A DNA stretch of 64,000 nucleotides from G963667675 sp965249215 (GCA_965249215.1 CBDFLN010000002.1:1364001-1428000); one strand, 5' to 3'. Positions 51,101-59,975 are shown, counted from the first letter of the stretch. The notes: generated by a model from the sequence alone, not told the origin. Translations and numbers: made by a program.

Positions 51101-52428
51101 TGGGGCGGGAGCGGTGTCAAGCAGTCCTGGACAAAGCTATGGCGCTTTCCAAGGGCGAGGATGCCGACTTTTACCTAGGCTTCAAAGAAACGGGGCTGAC
51201 CCGGTTTGCCAACAACGGCATCCATCAAAACGTGTCCGACAGCGACGCCCGACTCCACGTCCGGGCCGTTGCCGGGAAGCGGCTGGGGAGGGCTGTAACC
51301 AACGACCTTAGCGACCCGGGAGTTGCCAAGGCTGTGGAGCAAGCCCGGCAGGCAGCCCTCCTAGTGCCTGAAGACCCCGACTTCCCAGGTCTGCCCGAAC
51401 CAACGGACCCGCAATTAGTGGACTCGTACGACGCCGAAACGGCCTCTTGCAGCCCGGAGGCCCGCGCCAAAACGGTTGCTTTAGTCTGCCGCAAGGCTGA
51501 GGCAAGTTCCCTGACGGCCTCCGGCGCCTTTCGCACCGGGACCCAGGAAACCGCAGTTGCGAGCACCCGCGGCGTCAGCGCGTATCACGCTAGCACGTTC
51601 ACCGCCCTGATTATCACCACGATGAGCGACTCCTCGTCTGGTTGGGCCAAGGGCGGGTCCTGGCGGGTTTCGGATATCGACGCTGAGGCCTTGGCTGGTG
51701 AGGCAATAGACAAGGCCATCCAGGGGTTGAATCCCCAACGGATTGAACCGGGCAACTTCACCGTTGTACTAGACCATTACGCCGTAGACGATATCTTAGC
51801 GGCCCTGAGCCTGTACGGCATGAGCGGTCAATCGGTGCAGGAAGGCAGAAGCTGGATGAACGGCGTCCTGGGGCAGCGCGCCATGAGCCCACAGGTCACC
51901 ATATGGGACGACGGCCTGGACCTTGCGGGATGGCCCGTGCCATTCGATGCGGAGGGAGTGCCCCGACAGAAGATACACATGGTCAAGGAAGGCGTCGTTG
52001 GGAGCCCGGTACATAACTGTTACACCGCAGCGAAAGAAGGCAAGGCGTCTACAGGGCACCAATGGACCTCCGCCGGCGGGCCTATGGCATCAAACCTGTT
52101 CATGAAGCCGGGCGAAGAAACCCTGGAACAGATGATAGCGTCCACCAGCCGAGGCTTGTATGTCACCCGGTTCTACTACACCCGGCTGATGCACAGCCGG
52201 GGTTGTGTGATGACCGGCATGACCCGAGACGGCACGTTTCTCATAGAAGACGGCCGGATAAGCCATCCCGTGAAAGACTTGCGGTTTACCCAGTCATACG
52301 TCGAAGCCCTGGCTTCAGTCGAAGCGATAGGAGACAGCGCCAAGTTGTTGCTGAACGAGCATGGCTTCTCTACCAGGACGCCCAAGCTAAAGTTGGGCCG
52401 CTTCAATTTCACCGGGGTAACAGCCTGA
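51097..52428 (+). CDS. pmbA: TldE (PmbA) protease partner subunit, 443 aa
   Basis: The non-catalytic partner of TldD. FADFYLGFKETGLTRFANNGIHQNVSDSDARLHVRAVAGKRLGRA is the family N-terminus and SAGGPMASNLFMKPGEETLEQMI the C-terminal lid. HEXXXH is absent, as expected for TldE. The two subunits form a heterodimer with the active site in an inner cavity. ATGA overlap with tldD. After the stop at 52428 a 220-bp gap precedes the alcohol dehydrogenase. Confidence 0.94.
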   Translation: MMGRERCQAVLDKAMALSKGEDADFYLGFKETGLTRFANNGIHQNVSDSDARLHVRAVAGKRLGRAVTNDLSDPGVAKAVEQARQAALLVPEDPDFPGLPEPTDPQLVDSYDAETASCSPEARAKTVALVCRKAEASSLTASGAFRTGTQETAVASTRGVSAYHASTFTALIITTMSDSSSGWAKGGSWRVSDIDAEALAGEAIDKAIQGLNPQRIEPGNFTVVLDHYAVDDILAALSLYGMSGQSVQEGRSWMNGVLGQRAMSPQVTIWDDGLDLAGWPVPFDAEGVPRQKIHMVKEGVVGSPVHNCYTAAKEGKASTGHQWTSAGGPMASNLFMKPGEETLEQMIASTSRGLYVTRFYYTRLMHSRGCVMTGMTRDGTFLIEDGRISHPVKDLRFTQSYVEALASVEAIGDSAKLLLNEHGFSTRTPKLKLGRFNFTGVTA

Positions 52429-52649
52429 GGCCTACGCCGGGCGCTTCACGGCCGCGTCTCTATTGACAGTTGCACTACCCTTGGGCCCGGCTTGACCTGT
52501 AAAGGACATCCACAGTTCATCCGGCACTGTGCTACAATCCACCACGGTTTCGCCTGAACTTCCCTGGCCGATTCTGCCCGCCGACCTTACACCTGGTGGG
52601 CATTCGAGGGGCTCAACATTACGCCCCGAGTTTCTATTGGAGGCAATCC

Positions 52650-53735
52650 ATGAAAGCAGCCGTGTTGCGCGAAGTCAACGCCCCGTTGGAAGTTGAAGAA
52701 GTTCAGATAGACAAGCCCCGCCCGAGGGAAGTGCTGGTCCGCACCCGGGCGTCGGGCGTCTGCCACAGCGACCTGCATTTCGTCGAAGGCAAATACCCGA
52801 CCCCCATGCCCGTCGTGCTGGGACACGAGCCTGCCGGCACGGTGGAGGCCGTTGGCGAGCAGGTGAGCTACGTAAAGCCTGGGGATACGGTGATCATGTG
52901 TCTTTCGTTGTTCTGCGGGCAATGCGAAATGTGCCTCAGTGGACGCCCATTCCTTTGCTTCCGGGGCGGCGACCTGGAACGCACGGACCAGGACCCGCCC
53001 AGGTTGAGACAAGGTGATAGCCGAGTCACCCAGTTTGGGAATTTGGCCTCCTTCGCCGAGCAGATGCTGGTCCACGAACAATCCCTGGTTAAGGTGCGGG
53101 ACGACGTGCCCTTCGAGCAACTGGCCCTCATCGGCTGCGGGGTGACCACCGGGTTGGGAGCCGCCCTTAACACAGCCAAGGTGACGCCGGGCAGCACGGT
53201 GGCGGTTATTGGCTGCGGCGGGGTCGGCCTGAGCTGTATTCAGGGCGCGGCCTTGGCCGGCGCTTTGCGGATTATTGCCGTGGACGCGGTGGAGACCAAG
53301 CTACGGCTGGCCCAGGATCTGGGCGCTACGGACATCGTGGATGCCTCGGGCGGCGCTGTCCCCGAGAAGGTCATAGACCTGACTGGGGGCGGGGTGGACT
53401 ACTCCTTCGAAGCGATAGGCCTGAAGGAGACCTCGGAGCAAGCGTTTGAGATGCTGAGGCCCGGCGGCACAGCAACCATCATCGGCATGATTCCCGTGGG
53501 GACGAAGTTGGAACTAGACGGAACGTCTTTCCTGTATGAGAAGAAAATCCAGGGCAGCATCATGGGTTCGAACCGGTTCCGCACCGATATGCCCCGCTAT
53601 ATCGAGTTCTACCTGCAAGGCCGGCTGAAGCTGGACGAAATGGTCTCGCAGCGGCTGAGGTTGGACCAGGTGAACAAGGCCTTCGACGACATGAAGCAAG
53701 GCACCGTGGCCCGGAGCGTCATCGTCTTCAACTAG
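52650..53735 (+). CDS. zinc-dependent alcohol dehydrogenase (MDR family), 361 aa
   Basis: A medium-chain dehydrogenase. Catalytic zinc: Cys in SGVCHSDLHF and the later His/Glu of LGHEPAGTVEAVGEQV. Structural zinc: FCGQCEMCLSGRPFLC. NAD-binding VAVIGCGGVGLSCIQGA. C-terminal DMKQGTVARSVIVF is as in class III and related ADHs. ATG 52650 is preferred over 52596 because GGAGGC is 7-8 nt upstream. Typical role: oxidation of a primary alcohol or of S-hydroxymethyl-glutathione-like adducts; the substrate is unknown. It is followed tail to tail by the ECHDC3-like gene. Confidence 0.92.
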   Translation: MKAAVLREVNAPLEVEEVQIDKPRPREVLVRTRASGVCHSDLHFVEGKYPTPMPVVLGHEPAGTVEAVGEQVSYVKPGDTVIMCLSLFCGQCEMCLSGRPFLCFRGGDLERTDQDPPRLRQGDSRVTQFGNLASFAEQMLVHEQSLVKVRDDVPFEQLALIGCGVTTGLGAALNTAKVTPGSTVAVIGCGGVGLSCIQGAALAGALRIIAVDAVETKLRLAQDLGATDIVDASGGAVPEKVIDLTGGGVDYSFEAIGLKETSEQAFEMLRPGGTATIIGMIPVGTKLELDGTSFLYEKKIQGSIMGSNRFRTDMPRYIEFYLQGRLKLDEMVSQRLRLDQVNKAFDDMKQGTVARSVIVFN

Positions 53736-53749
53736 GTCAGTTGGCCCCG

Positions 53750-54523
53750 TCAATAATTCCACTTGGGGTCCCGCTTGTCCAAAAAGGCGGTGATCCCCTC
53801 GTGGGCGTCCTCAGCCATCAGGTTCTCCACCATCACTCCCTGGGCAAATTTGTAGGCTGCGGGGCGGTCCATTTCCAGTTGCCGGTAGAAGGCCGGCTTG
53901 CCGATGGCCAAGGTCTGAGAGCTGGCGGAGCTAATCTTTCGGGCCAGGTCCATCACGGTGGTTTCCAGTTCCTCCGGAGGGACCACCCGGTTGACCAGCC
54001 CGAACTCCAACGCCTCCTGCGCCGAAATAGGGTCTCCGGTCAACAGCATCTCCATGGCCTTCTTCGGCATTACCGCCCGGGCGATGGCAACCCCAGGGGT
54101 TGTGCAGAAAAGTCCGATGTGCACGCCCGGCGTAGCAAAGCCGGCGGTCTCAGAGGCTATCGCAAGGTCGCAGGTTGCAACGAGCTGGCATCCGGCCGCC
54201 GTGGCCAACCCCTGGACCTGCGCAATTACCGGCTTGGGGAGCAGCCGAATGCTCTCCATGACGCGGGTGCAGTCCTCAAATATGCCGGAGTAGGTCTCGC
54301 GGTCGCCGTCAATTAGTTCTCTCAGATCATGCCCGGAGCTAAAGACGGGGCCTTCTGAGCGCAGCACCACTACCCTCACCGCGGCATCGTCCTTAATTCG
54401 CTGTAGCAGCGAGTGAAGGGCCCGCAACAAAGAGTTGGACAGGGCGTTGTGTTTGCGCGGGTTGTTGAGGGTAAGGACGGCTATGCCGTCTGTTACTTCA
54501 TAGAGTACCGGTTGTTCCGCCAT
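53750..54523 (-). CDS. enoyl-CoA hydratase/isomerase-superfamily protein, ECHDC3-like, 257 aa
   Basis: Crotonase fold with LYEVTDGIAVLTLNNPRKHNALS at the N-terminus and FSSGHDLREL as the oxyanion region. The two Glu residues of true enoyl-CoA hydratases are missing: the first position reads ATAAGCQLVATCDLAIAS (Gln) and the second FATPGVHIGLFCTTPGVAIAR. This is the pattern of ECHDC3-type proteins. A hydratase role is therefore doubtful; it may be a thioesterase or decarboxylase-like crotonase. ATG 54523 with AAGGAGCG upstream. Convergent with the ADH gene. Confidence 0.88.
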   Translation of the reverse strand: MAEQPVLYEVTDGIAVLTLNNPRKHNALSNSLLRALHSLLQRIKDDAAVRVVVLRSEGPVFSSGHDLRELIDGDRETYSGIFEDCTRVMESIRLLPKPVIAQVQGLATAAGCQLVATCDLAIASETAGFATPGVHIGLFCTTPGVAIARAVMPKKAMEMLLTGDPISAQEALEFGLVNRVVPPEELETTVMDLARKISSASSQTLAIGKPAFYRQLEMDRPAAYKFAQGVMVENLMAEDAHEGITAFLDKRDPKWNY

Positions 54524-54567
54524 GTGCTCGCTCCTTGGGATATCTGTCGCTGGGATGGCAGGCCTGG

Positions 54568-55587
54568 TTACACGAAAACGGCGTCAGCCACGTTCCGGCG
54601 GAAGTTCCCCGCCATAATCTTGTATCCCTCAGCATCGGGATGTAGCTGGTCAGGGAGCATGTGGGCGTACTCAGGTCCGAAGAGGTCCAAGCCATTGACA
54701 TAGTGGACGTTGGCATCCCCATGGGCCTGCATCGCCTTGACCGCTCCGGCCACTTCCTCCCGCATTTCCTCCAGGGTAAAACCGACGGCATTGGGGACCG
54801 TCTCTCTGGGCGGCGAGATTATGGGAGAAATCACGGCCACCGGGGTGTCAGGGTGTTTGTCTCTAACGATATTGACAAAGCCGATGATGGCCGGAGCGAA
54901 GGTGCGGAAATTAAAGCTCTTGGCCTCATAGGTATTGATGCCCACCTTGATGGAGAGAAAATCAAAGGGCAAATCCCGAATCATCAGGGCCACCATGGTG
55001 TCGATCTGGCACTGGCCACCGTAGCCCAGGCAAGTGAGGTTAAATCCCCGCTCGCGAGCCACTATGGCCGGCCAGGTCTCGCTGGGCCGTCCGGCGGTGC
55101 GGCAATGGGTGATGGAGCTGCCGTATGTTACCCACTTGGGCCGTCTGTCCTCGTAGGGCGCGATGGACGCGCCGGGGGCCAACTCCAGGAAACGCAAGCG
55201 AAACTCTCCGAAATGGGGCAACCAGAGCTCGATGAGTTTCTCCCCTGGCGGCAAGTCTTCAAAGGAAAAGCTCTCCCGGCCCGAAAGCTCTGCCAAGCCC
55301 TGGGATACGCCGTCGCAATACAGATCGATACCGGAAGACTCGTCCACCGGATCCACGTGCCCGGCGATGGTCTGCGAGTCGCTGCGAAAGGATATCCGGG
55401 CCCCGGCGGGCATGGAGGCGCGCTCCCTGAGCATGTTCGACATGGAGCCGTCGGACAACCTGGAAGGGAACAATCCCAGACTCTCATAAGGCAGCCGCAA
55501 CGGCATAGTCCAAGCGGCGGTGCGCTGGAAAGAGATGACCCCTTGCCAGGTGAGGTTGGGGTCATCGGGGCGGACCAGTGGTGGCAT
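54568..55587 (-). CDS. SGNH/GDSL-family hydrolase, 339 aa
   Basis: A hydrolase with a jelly-roll-like N-terminal domain and a C-terminal SGNH domain. Block I: WVTYGSSITHC (Ser in GSS). Block II: TCLGYGGQCQ (Gly). Block III: LSIKVGINTYEA (Asn). Block V: LPDQLHPDAEGYKIM (Asp and His). It acts on ester bonds, probably of acetylated sugars. The gene is separated by 44 nt from the ECHDC3-like gene downstream; an operon is possible. ATG 55587 is preceded by GGAGGTCAGC. Confidence 0.88.
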   Translation of the reverse strand: MPPLVRPDDPNLTWQGVISFQRTAAWTMPLRLPYESLGLFPSRLSDGSMSNMLRERASMPAGARISFRSDSQTIAGHVDPVDESSGIDLYCDGVSQGLAELSGRESFSFEDLPPGEKLIELWLPHFGEFRLRFLELAPGASIAPYEDRRPKWVTYGSSITHCRTAGRPSETWPAIVARERGFNLTCLGYGGQCQIDTMVALMIRDLPFDFLSIKVGINTYEAKSFNFRTFAPAIIGFVNIVRDKHPDTPVAVISPIISPPRETVPNAVGFTLEEMREEVAGAVKAMQAHGDANVHYVNGLDLFGPEYAHMLPDQLHPDAEGYKIMAGNFRRNVADAVFV

Positions 55588-55687
55588 TGCTGACCTCCTA
55601 GCTAGACGGTTGTTGCCGCCCTAGCCAGTCTAGGTTAATTGGGTCAATAGTACCTGTCAACGGCGACCCGGCCTTGCCTCACAACTG

Positions 55688-55786
55688 TCATTCCGAGGAG
55701 CGAAGCGACGAGGAATCTGGGGATGGGCTCACCCGCATAAGCCCGTACCCACCACCCCAGGCCCCTCGCTGCGCTCGGGGTGACAT
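55688..55786. repeat. two interspersed repeat units
   Basis: TCATTCCGAGGAGCGAAGCG... (55688-55718) and CCCCTCGCTGCGCTCGGGG (55762-55780) are of the ATTCCGAG/GCTCGGGGTGAC kind common in bacterial metagenome genomes. They occupy the gap between the SGNH and MFS genes, in which no gene is seen. Confidence 0.7.
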
Positions 55787-55876
55787 GGTAAGGTGACTCT
55801 TGAGGCTCGGCCATGACGACCCGGGCCAGGGCCACTGTTCGGAGCGCCATGCCCCCTGTGCCATGTGTGATCACCT

Positions 55877-57193
55877 TCACTGCAGCGAGCGGACTTGCTT
55901 CTGGGTCACCAAGAAGACCAGGCTCGCGGCCGTCAGCAGCCCCGCCAATATGGCTACCGTCATCCGAGGCCCCAGATACTCCGCGGACGCGCCGGCCGGC
56001 AGCACTCCCAGGGGCATCATGCCGAAAGTCATCATCATAATGGCCGACACACGGCCCCGGTAGCGGTCTTCCGAGCGCTCCATGGTGAGGGCCATAACCA
56101 CCGTCCACCAAGTCCCTTCACCCAGCCCGAGAAGGACCATAATGGCGACCGCCGCATAGTACACCGGTATGGCCGCGACCAGGAACAGTCCCGCCGCGGT
56201 CACCAGCGCCCCCGCGATGAGCAGTTGCCCGCGCCACCGCCCCCCTACGGAGGCGATACCGAGAGAGCCCATCAGTGACCCGGCTCCAACAGCGGTGAGC
56301 ATCAACCCCATGGCGCCGGGCCCCAGATGGTAGACGTCCACCACGAAAACGGGGATTAGGGTATGGAAGGGCCAGCTCGTAAGGAGCACCACAAGGGTGA
56401 ACACCAGGAGCACCAGCACGACGTTGGTGCGCCGAACATAGGCCAGTCCGTCCTTGATGTCCCGGGCTACTGGACGGGGCTCTCCGGTGCGGTCCGGAGG
56501 TATCCGCCGGACCCGTGCAGTGATGAGGACCGCGACGGCCTTCAATGACATTATCGCCAGGAACACGCCGCCCGGCCCCACCAGTGCATAGAGACCCCCG
56601 GCAACCGCAGGAGACAGGAGAGTAGTTGCGCTGAAGGCGGCGGCGTTGATCGCCATCGCGCTGGTTAGCTGGGCCCGGTCCACAAGCTGCGGGATGATGG
56701 CCTGCCGAGCCGGCATCATGAAGGAGAACAGGCTGCCCTCTATCATGGCCATCGCGGCCAGGTGGGTCCAATGAATCCGGTCCGTCAGAATCAGCGCCGC
56801 GATGCCCAAGGCCACCGCGACCTCGGTAGCTTGACATGCTTGAATGACGTATTTCCGGTCGAAGCGGTCGGCCACCACTCCGCCCAGAAGACCCAGCGCC
56901 AATGTAGGGATGGCGAAACCCATCTCTACTACACCAAGGAGAAGGGCAGAGTTGGTGAGGTCGTAGACCAGGTACCCAACGGCCACCATCTCCATCGAGA
57001 AGCCGGCCGACAGCACCACCATCCCGAGCCACAGATTCCGGAAGTCCCTATTGGACAGCGAGGAAAAGGTGTTCAGCCAGCGGCCGCCTGTGGCCGGAGG
57101 GAGCGGTCTTAGCTCCAACGAAGAGGACAAATTGGCCCCTCTATGGGTGCGGGCGCTCTCCTGGAAGCAGGCCCCTGGGATGCGCCGCTGCAA
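55877..57193 (-). CDS. MFS transporter (12 helices, EntS-like), 438 aa
   Basis: Major-facilitator exporter related to the EntS/MFS_3 group. LSNRDFRNLWLGMVVLSAGFSMEMVAVGYLVYDLT is helix 1, LLGVVEMGFAIPTLALGLLGGVVADRFDRKYVI includes the G-x-x-x-D-R-x-x-R motif between helices 2 and 3, and about twelve hydrophobic segments follow in two bundles. The start is uncertain: MQRRIPGACF at 57193 gives a 35-50-residue extension before helix 1. Such proteins export siderophores or drugs. It is separate from the SDR gene upstream by 24 nt in the same direction; a shared transcript is likely. The substrate is unknown. Confidence 0.88.
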   Translation of the reverse strand: MQRRIPGACFQESARTHRGANLSSSLELRPLPPATGGRWLNTFSSLSNRDFRNLWLGMVVLSAGFSMEMVAVGYLVYDLTNSALLLGVVEMGFAIPTLALGLLGGVVADRFDRKYVIQACQATEVAVALGIAALILTDRIHWTHLAAMAMIEGSLFSFMMPARQAIIPQLVDRAQLTSAMAINAAAFSATTLLSPAVAGGLYALVGPGGVFLAIMSLKAVAVLITARVRRIPPDRTGEPRPVARDIKDGLAYVRRTNVVLVLLVFTLVVLLTSWPFHTLIPVFVVDVYHLGPGAMGLMLTAVGAGSLMGSLGIASVGGRWRGQLLIAGALVTAAGLFLVAAIPVYYAAVAIMVLLGLGEGTWWTVVMALTMERSEDRYRGRVSAIMMMTFGMMPLGVLPAGASAEYLGPRMTVAILAGLLTAASLVFLVTQKQVRSLQ

Positions 57194-57217
57194 TCTGAAA
57201 CGGTGGACCCTCCAAGG

Positions 57218-58039
57218 TTATGTCAGTTCGACCCGGCGGCGGAGGTAGGCGTCTGACTCCATAATTTCCGGGACCCGCGGCGTCAGGCTCTCGAAATCGT
57301 CGGTTACGGCCTGGACTAGGCGCCCGCTCATGCTCCCCGCCTGCTCACTGGCCAAGAATACCGCCAGGTCGGCGGCCCGCTGCATGGAAGCGCCGCGCCC
57401 GCTGGTCACTCGCTGCCCCCACTCCAGCAACTCTTCGTCGCCAATGGCCGCGGCGGCGGCCTGGGTCTCCTCCCACATGGCGGTATGGATCGAGCCGGGA
57501 GACATGGCATTGACCTGGATGCGGGTGCCCTTCAACTCCTGGTATAGGGTCTCGGTAATGTCGACCAATGCCGCCTTGGAAGCCCCGTAGGCCGACAGGC
57601 TGCGGCCTCCTACTCCAGACATGTTTACAATCTTGCCGCTGTTCCGGGCCAGCATAGTGGGAAGCACCGCCCGGCAGCAAAGGAACACGCCGACGACGTT
57701 AAGCTGGATGGTCTGTATCCAGTGGGAGATGTCGTTGTCCTGGAGGGGGCCGACAGGGCCGACGATGCCGGCGTTGTTCACCAGGATGTCTATTGTGGGA
57801 TAGCAGTCGAGGGTGCTGGCCACCATCGCTTCCACCTGCTGCGGGTCAGTGACGTCGCATGGGATTACGCAGGTCGCGGCGCCCGACGCCTCGGCCTGCC
57901 GGGCCGTCTCTTCCAACTCGGACAGGGTGCGGGCCGCCAGGGCCAGCTTGGCGCCTTCTTTAGCGTAGGCCACGGCTATGGCGCGTCCGATTCCCCGGCC
58001 CGCGCCGGTAATCAAAGCCACCTTGCCATCAAACCGCAT
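57218..58039 (-). CDS. short-chain dehydrogenase/reductase, 273 aa
   Basis: A classical SDR with all active-site elements: TGAGRGIGRAIAVAYAKEGA (Gly motif), NNAGIVGP, INMSGVGGRSLSAYGASKAAL (Ser, Tyr, Lys) and MSPGSIHT. AARTLSEL after the second strand favours NADP(H). ATG 58039 is chosen because GGAGGAAC lies 4-5 nt upstream; the frame continues to 58114 without family similarity. The C-terminal extension beyond the usual end is ~20 residues. The substrate is unknown. The MFS gene follows in the same direction. Confidence 0.92.
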   Translation of the reverse strand: MRFDGKVALITGAGRGIGRAIAVAYAKEGAKLALAARTLSELEETARQAEASGAATCVIPCDVTDPQQVEAMVASTLDCYPTIDILVNNAGIVGPVGPLQDNDISHWIQTIQLNVVGVFLCCRAVLPTMLARNSGKIVNMSGVGGRSLSAYGASKAALVDITETLYQELKGTRIQVNAMSPGSIHTAMWEETQAAAAAIGDEELLEWGQRVTSGRGASMQRAADLAVFLASEQAGSMSGRLVQAVTDDFESLTPRVPEIMESDAYLRRRVELT

Positions 58040-58057
58040 GTGTTCCTCCGTATGGGT

Positions 58058-58160
58058 GTCCAACTTAGTACGTGCAAGCTGGGCTTGCCTGATAAGTCCG
58101 CCCTGGCTGTCCAACTTAGTCCGTGCAAAGCTGGGCTTGCCTGATAGGTCCGCCCAGGCC
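58058..58160. repeat. 51-bp tandem duplication
   Basis: GTCCAACTTAGTNCGTGCAA... units at 58058 and 58109, about 51 bp each with a few changes, followed by a TTCGAC-type unit. Located upstream of the SDR start. Confidence 0.8.
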
Positions 58161-58248
58161 GTCCGTTCGCCCTGAGGGAAATCGAAGGGTGAACTGGCAG
58201 CCCGGGCACCGCCAACGGTTCTCTACCTACCTGGCAGGCCCTAGGGGG

Positions 58249-58923
58249 CTACTCCCTCAGCCTGAACTCCTTCAGGTCTTCCGGGATGGTCAGTTCGGCC
58301 TCGGTCAGCTCTTGGATTTCCTCGGGAGTCCAACCCGGAGCGTGTTCCAACAGTGTGAACCCTTGGGGGCCGACTTGAAACAGGCCCAGGTTGGTGGCCA
58401 CCAGCGTGACCACTCCGGGAGCGGTGATGGGCAGGTCGCAGCGTTTGCGCAGCCGTGGGCCGTCCTGGCGGGTAGTGTGTTCCATGGCGATGAAGACCTG
58501 CTGGGCGCAGGCCGCGAGGTCCATGGCTCCGCCGATACCTCCGCCTTTCTGGGGGGGCAGACGCCAGTTGGCGAAGTCTCCGTTCTCGGCGACCTCATAG
58601 GCCCCCATCACGCACACGTCGAGCCTGCCGCTGCGAATCAGCCCGAACGAATCAGCGTGGTGGATGATGGCCATTCCCGGCTGGACGGTGACGTGCTGGC
58701 CGCTGGCGTTGACCAAGTGCCGGTCCTCCTTCCCCTCCTCGGCGAGGGGCCCGTAACCGATGACACCGTTCTCGGAGTGAAAGATGATGCTCTTGCTGGG
58801 GTCGACGTAGTTGGAACAAAGGGTCGGCATGCCTACACCCAAGTTAACCATCCATTCGTCCTGAAACTCCATGGCAAGGCGGTCGCACATCGCCTGCCGG
58901 CTCAACTTGGGCTTGTCAGTCAT
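58249..58923 (-). CDS. 3-oxoacid CoA-transferase-type beta subunit, 224 aa
   Basis: A class I CoA-transferase beta subunit. HSENGVIGYGPL holds the SENG motif with the catalytic Glu. GGGIGGAMDLAACAQQV and HTTRQDGPRLRKRCDLPITA follow the family order. The alpha subunit (usually adjacent upstream) is missing. The second ATG (58923) is preferred over 58929 because AAAGGAG abuts the first and leaves 6 nt to the second. It may work with an alpha subunit elsewhere. The following gene in the same direction is the SDR (58039), 209 nt away. Confidence 0.85.
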   Translation of the reverse strand: MTDKPKLSRQAMCDRLAMEFQDEWMVNLGVGMPTLCSNYVDPSKSIIFHSENGVIGYGPLAEEGKEDRHLVNASGQHVTVQPGMAIIHHADSFGLIRSGRLDVCVMGAYEVAENGDFANWRLPPQKGGGIGGAMDLAACAQQVFIAMEHTTRQDGPRLRKRCDLPITAPGVVTLVATNLGLFQVGPQGFTLLEHAPGWTPEEIQELTEAELTIPEDLKEFRLRE

Positions 58924-59100
58924 GTCCATCTCCTTTCTTGACTAGAAGCCGTCTGTACTTGGGGAGGCAGTCCGTTCGTCCTCCAGTCATGTCCATCTCT
59001 TTCTTGCTTAGAAGGCGCCTGTCCTTGGGGAGGCTGTCCGTTCGTCCTGAGCCTGTCCTGAGCCCGTCGAAGGGGGAAATCGAAGGATGAACGGACAGCA
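58917..59100. repeat. 67-bp tandem duplication of a gene start, plus TTCGAC-type units
   Basis: The CoA-transferase start region (TGACTGGAGG... with AAAGGAGATGGACATGACTG, minus strand) is duplicated with a 67-bp period (CATGTCCATC at 58921 and at 58988), so a second ribosome site plus ATG lies upstream without a gene. TTCGTCCTGAGC/GTCGAAGG units follow to 59092. Confidence 0.8.
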
Positions 59101-59150
59101 TGGTTGTGCAAAGATTTGGATGGCGGCGCCCGGCGGATCACGGCCTGACG

Positions 59151-59975
59151 CTAAACTTCCAAGGGTGTGTCATCCCGGTTGGCCCACTCGCCCATAGAGG
59201 CGTCGTAGTTCTTGGCATCGTCGTAGCCAAGGAGCTTGAGGACGAACACGCCGTGCGCCGCACGGATGCCGCCCTGTCAATAGGTGTAGGCCGTCTTGTC
59301 CGGCGTGATCCCCGCTTCCGCAAGAATGTTCCGGATTTCCCCTGGGGGTTTGAACCGGTGTGTCTCCCGGTCCATCAGGTTGAACCATTCCAGGTGCACC
59401 GCTCCCGGTATGTGGCCGGCTCGCTTGTTGCCGCGGGCCTCCGACCCGTCCCATTCCTCGTCGCTGCGCACGTCCCAGATGACCGAATCATCGAGGCTGC
59501 AGGCCGCCTTGAGCTCGTCCACCTTCACCAGCATGGACTCGTCTCTGTTGGGAGTAAACCGGGCGTTGGAAGAAACCCTGGGCTTGGCGAAGCTGACCTC
59601 CCGGCCTTCAGTGACCCAGCCCCGCCAGCCGCCGTCCAGGACTTTCACTTCAGAGTGCCCGTAGGTGTTCAACGCCCACCAGAAGCGGGCGGCGTTCACG
59701 CTTTGTCTGTTGTCGTAGGCGATCACCACGGTGTCGTCGCCAATCCCCAGCCCCTCGCACATGGCTTTGAACTGGTCCGGGCTCATGAGGTGCGGTGGGT
59801 TGTCCGGGTCCTTCTGATAGCTATCGGGGACCAGCGCCGCTCCGGGAATATGGCCCCGGGCGTAGGCCGCGTCCACGTCGCAATCGACCACCACCACATT
59901 GGGGTCGTCGCTATGGGCTGCAACCCATGCGGCGTCCACCAGGTATTCCGGGCGAGCGAATGATTCCTGCGTCAT
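59151..59975 (-). CDS. thiosulfate sulfurtransferase (two-domain rhodanese), probable selenoprotein, 274 aa
   Basis: Two rhodanese domains. Domain 1 ends near WRGWVTEGREV and has no catalytic Cys (the usual inactive half). In domain 2, HIPGAVHLEWFNLMD precedes the active loop TAYTY, UGA, QGGIRAAH. The TGA at 59277-59279 (residue 233) stands exactly where sulfurtransferases have Cys (YCQGGVRAAH). Read through, the protein continues GVFVLKLLGYDDAKNYDASMGEWANRDDTP to a TAG at 59151, giving a normal 274 aa. Rhodanese selenoproteins are known from metagenomes. The hairpin after the UGA supports selenocysteine. Start ATG 59975 with AGGAG upstream. Confidence 0.85.
59251..59265 (-). promoter_or_regulatory. 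candidate bacterial SECIS hairpin of the rhodanese gene
   Basis: CCGUGC, a GGC loop and GCACGG; 6 perfect pairs, loop starting 18 nt after the UGA and beginning with G. It meets the published distance rule for bacterial SECIS elements. Confidence 0.6.
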
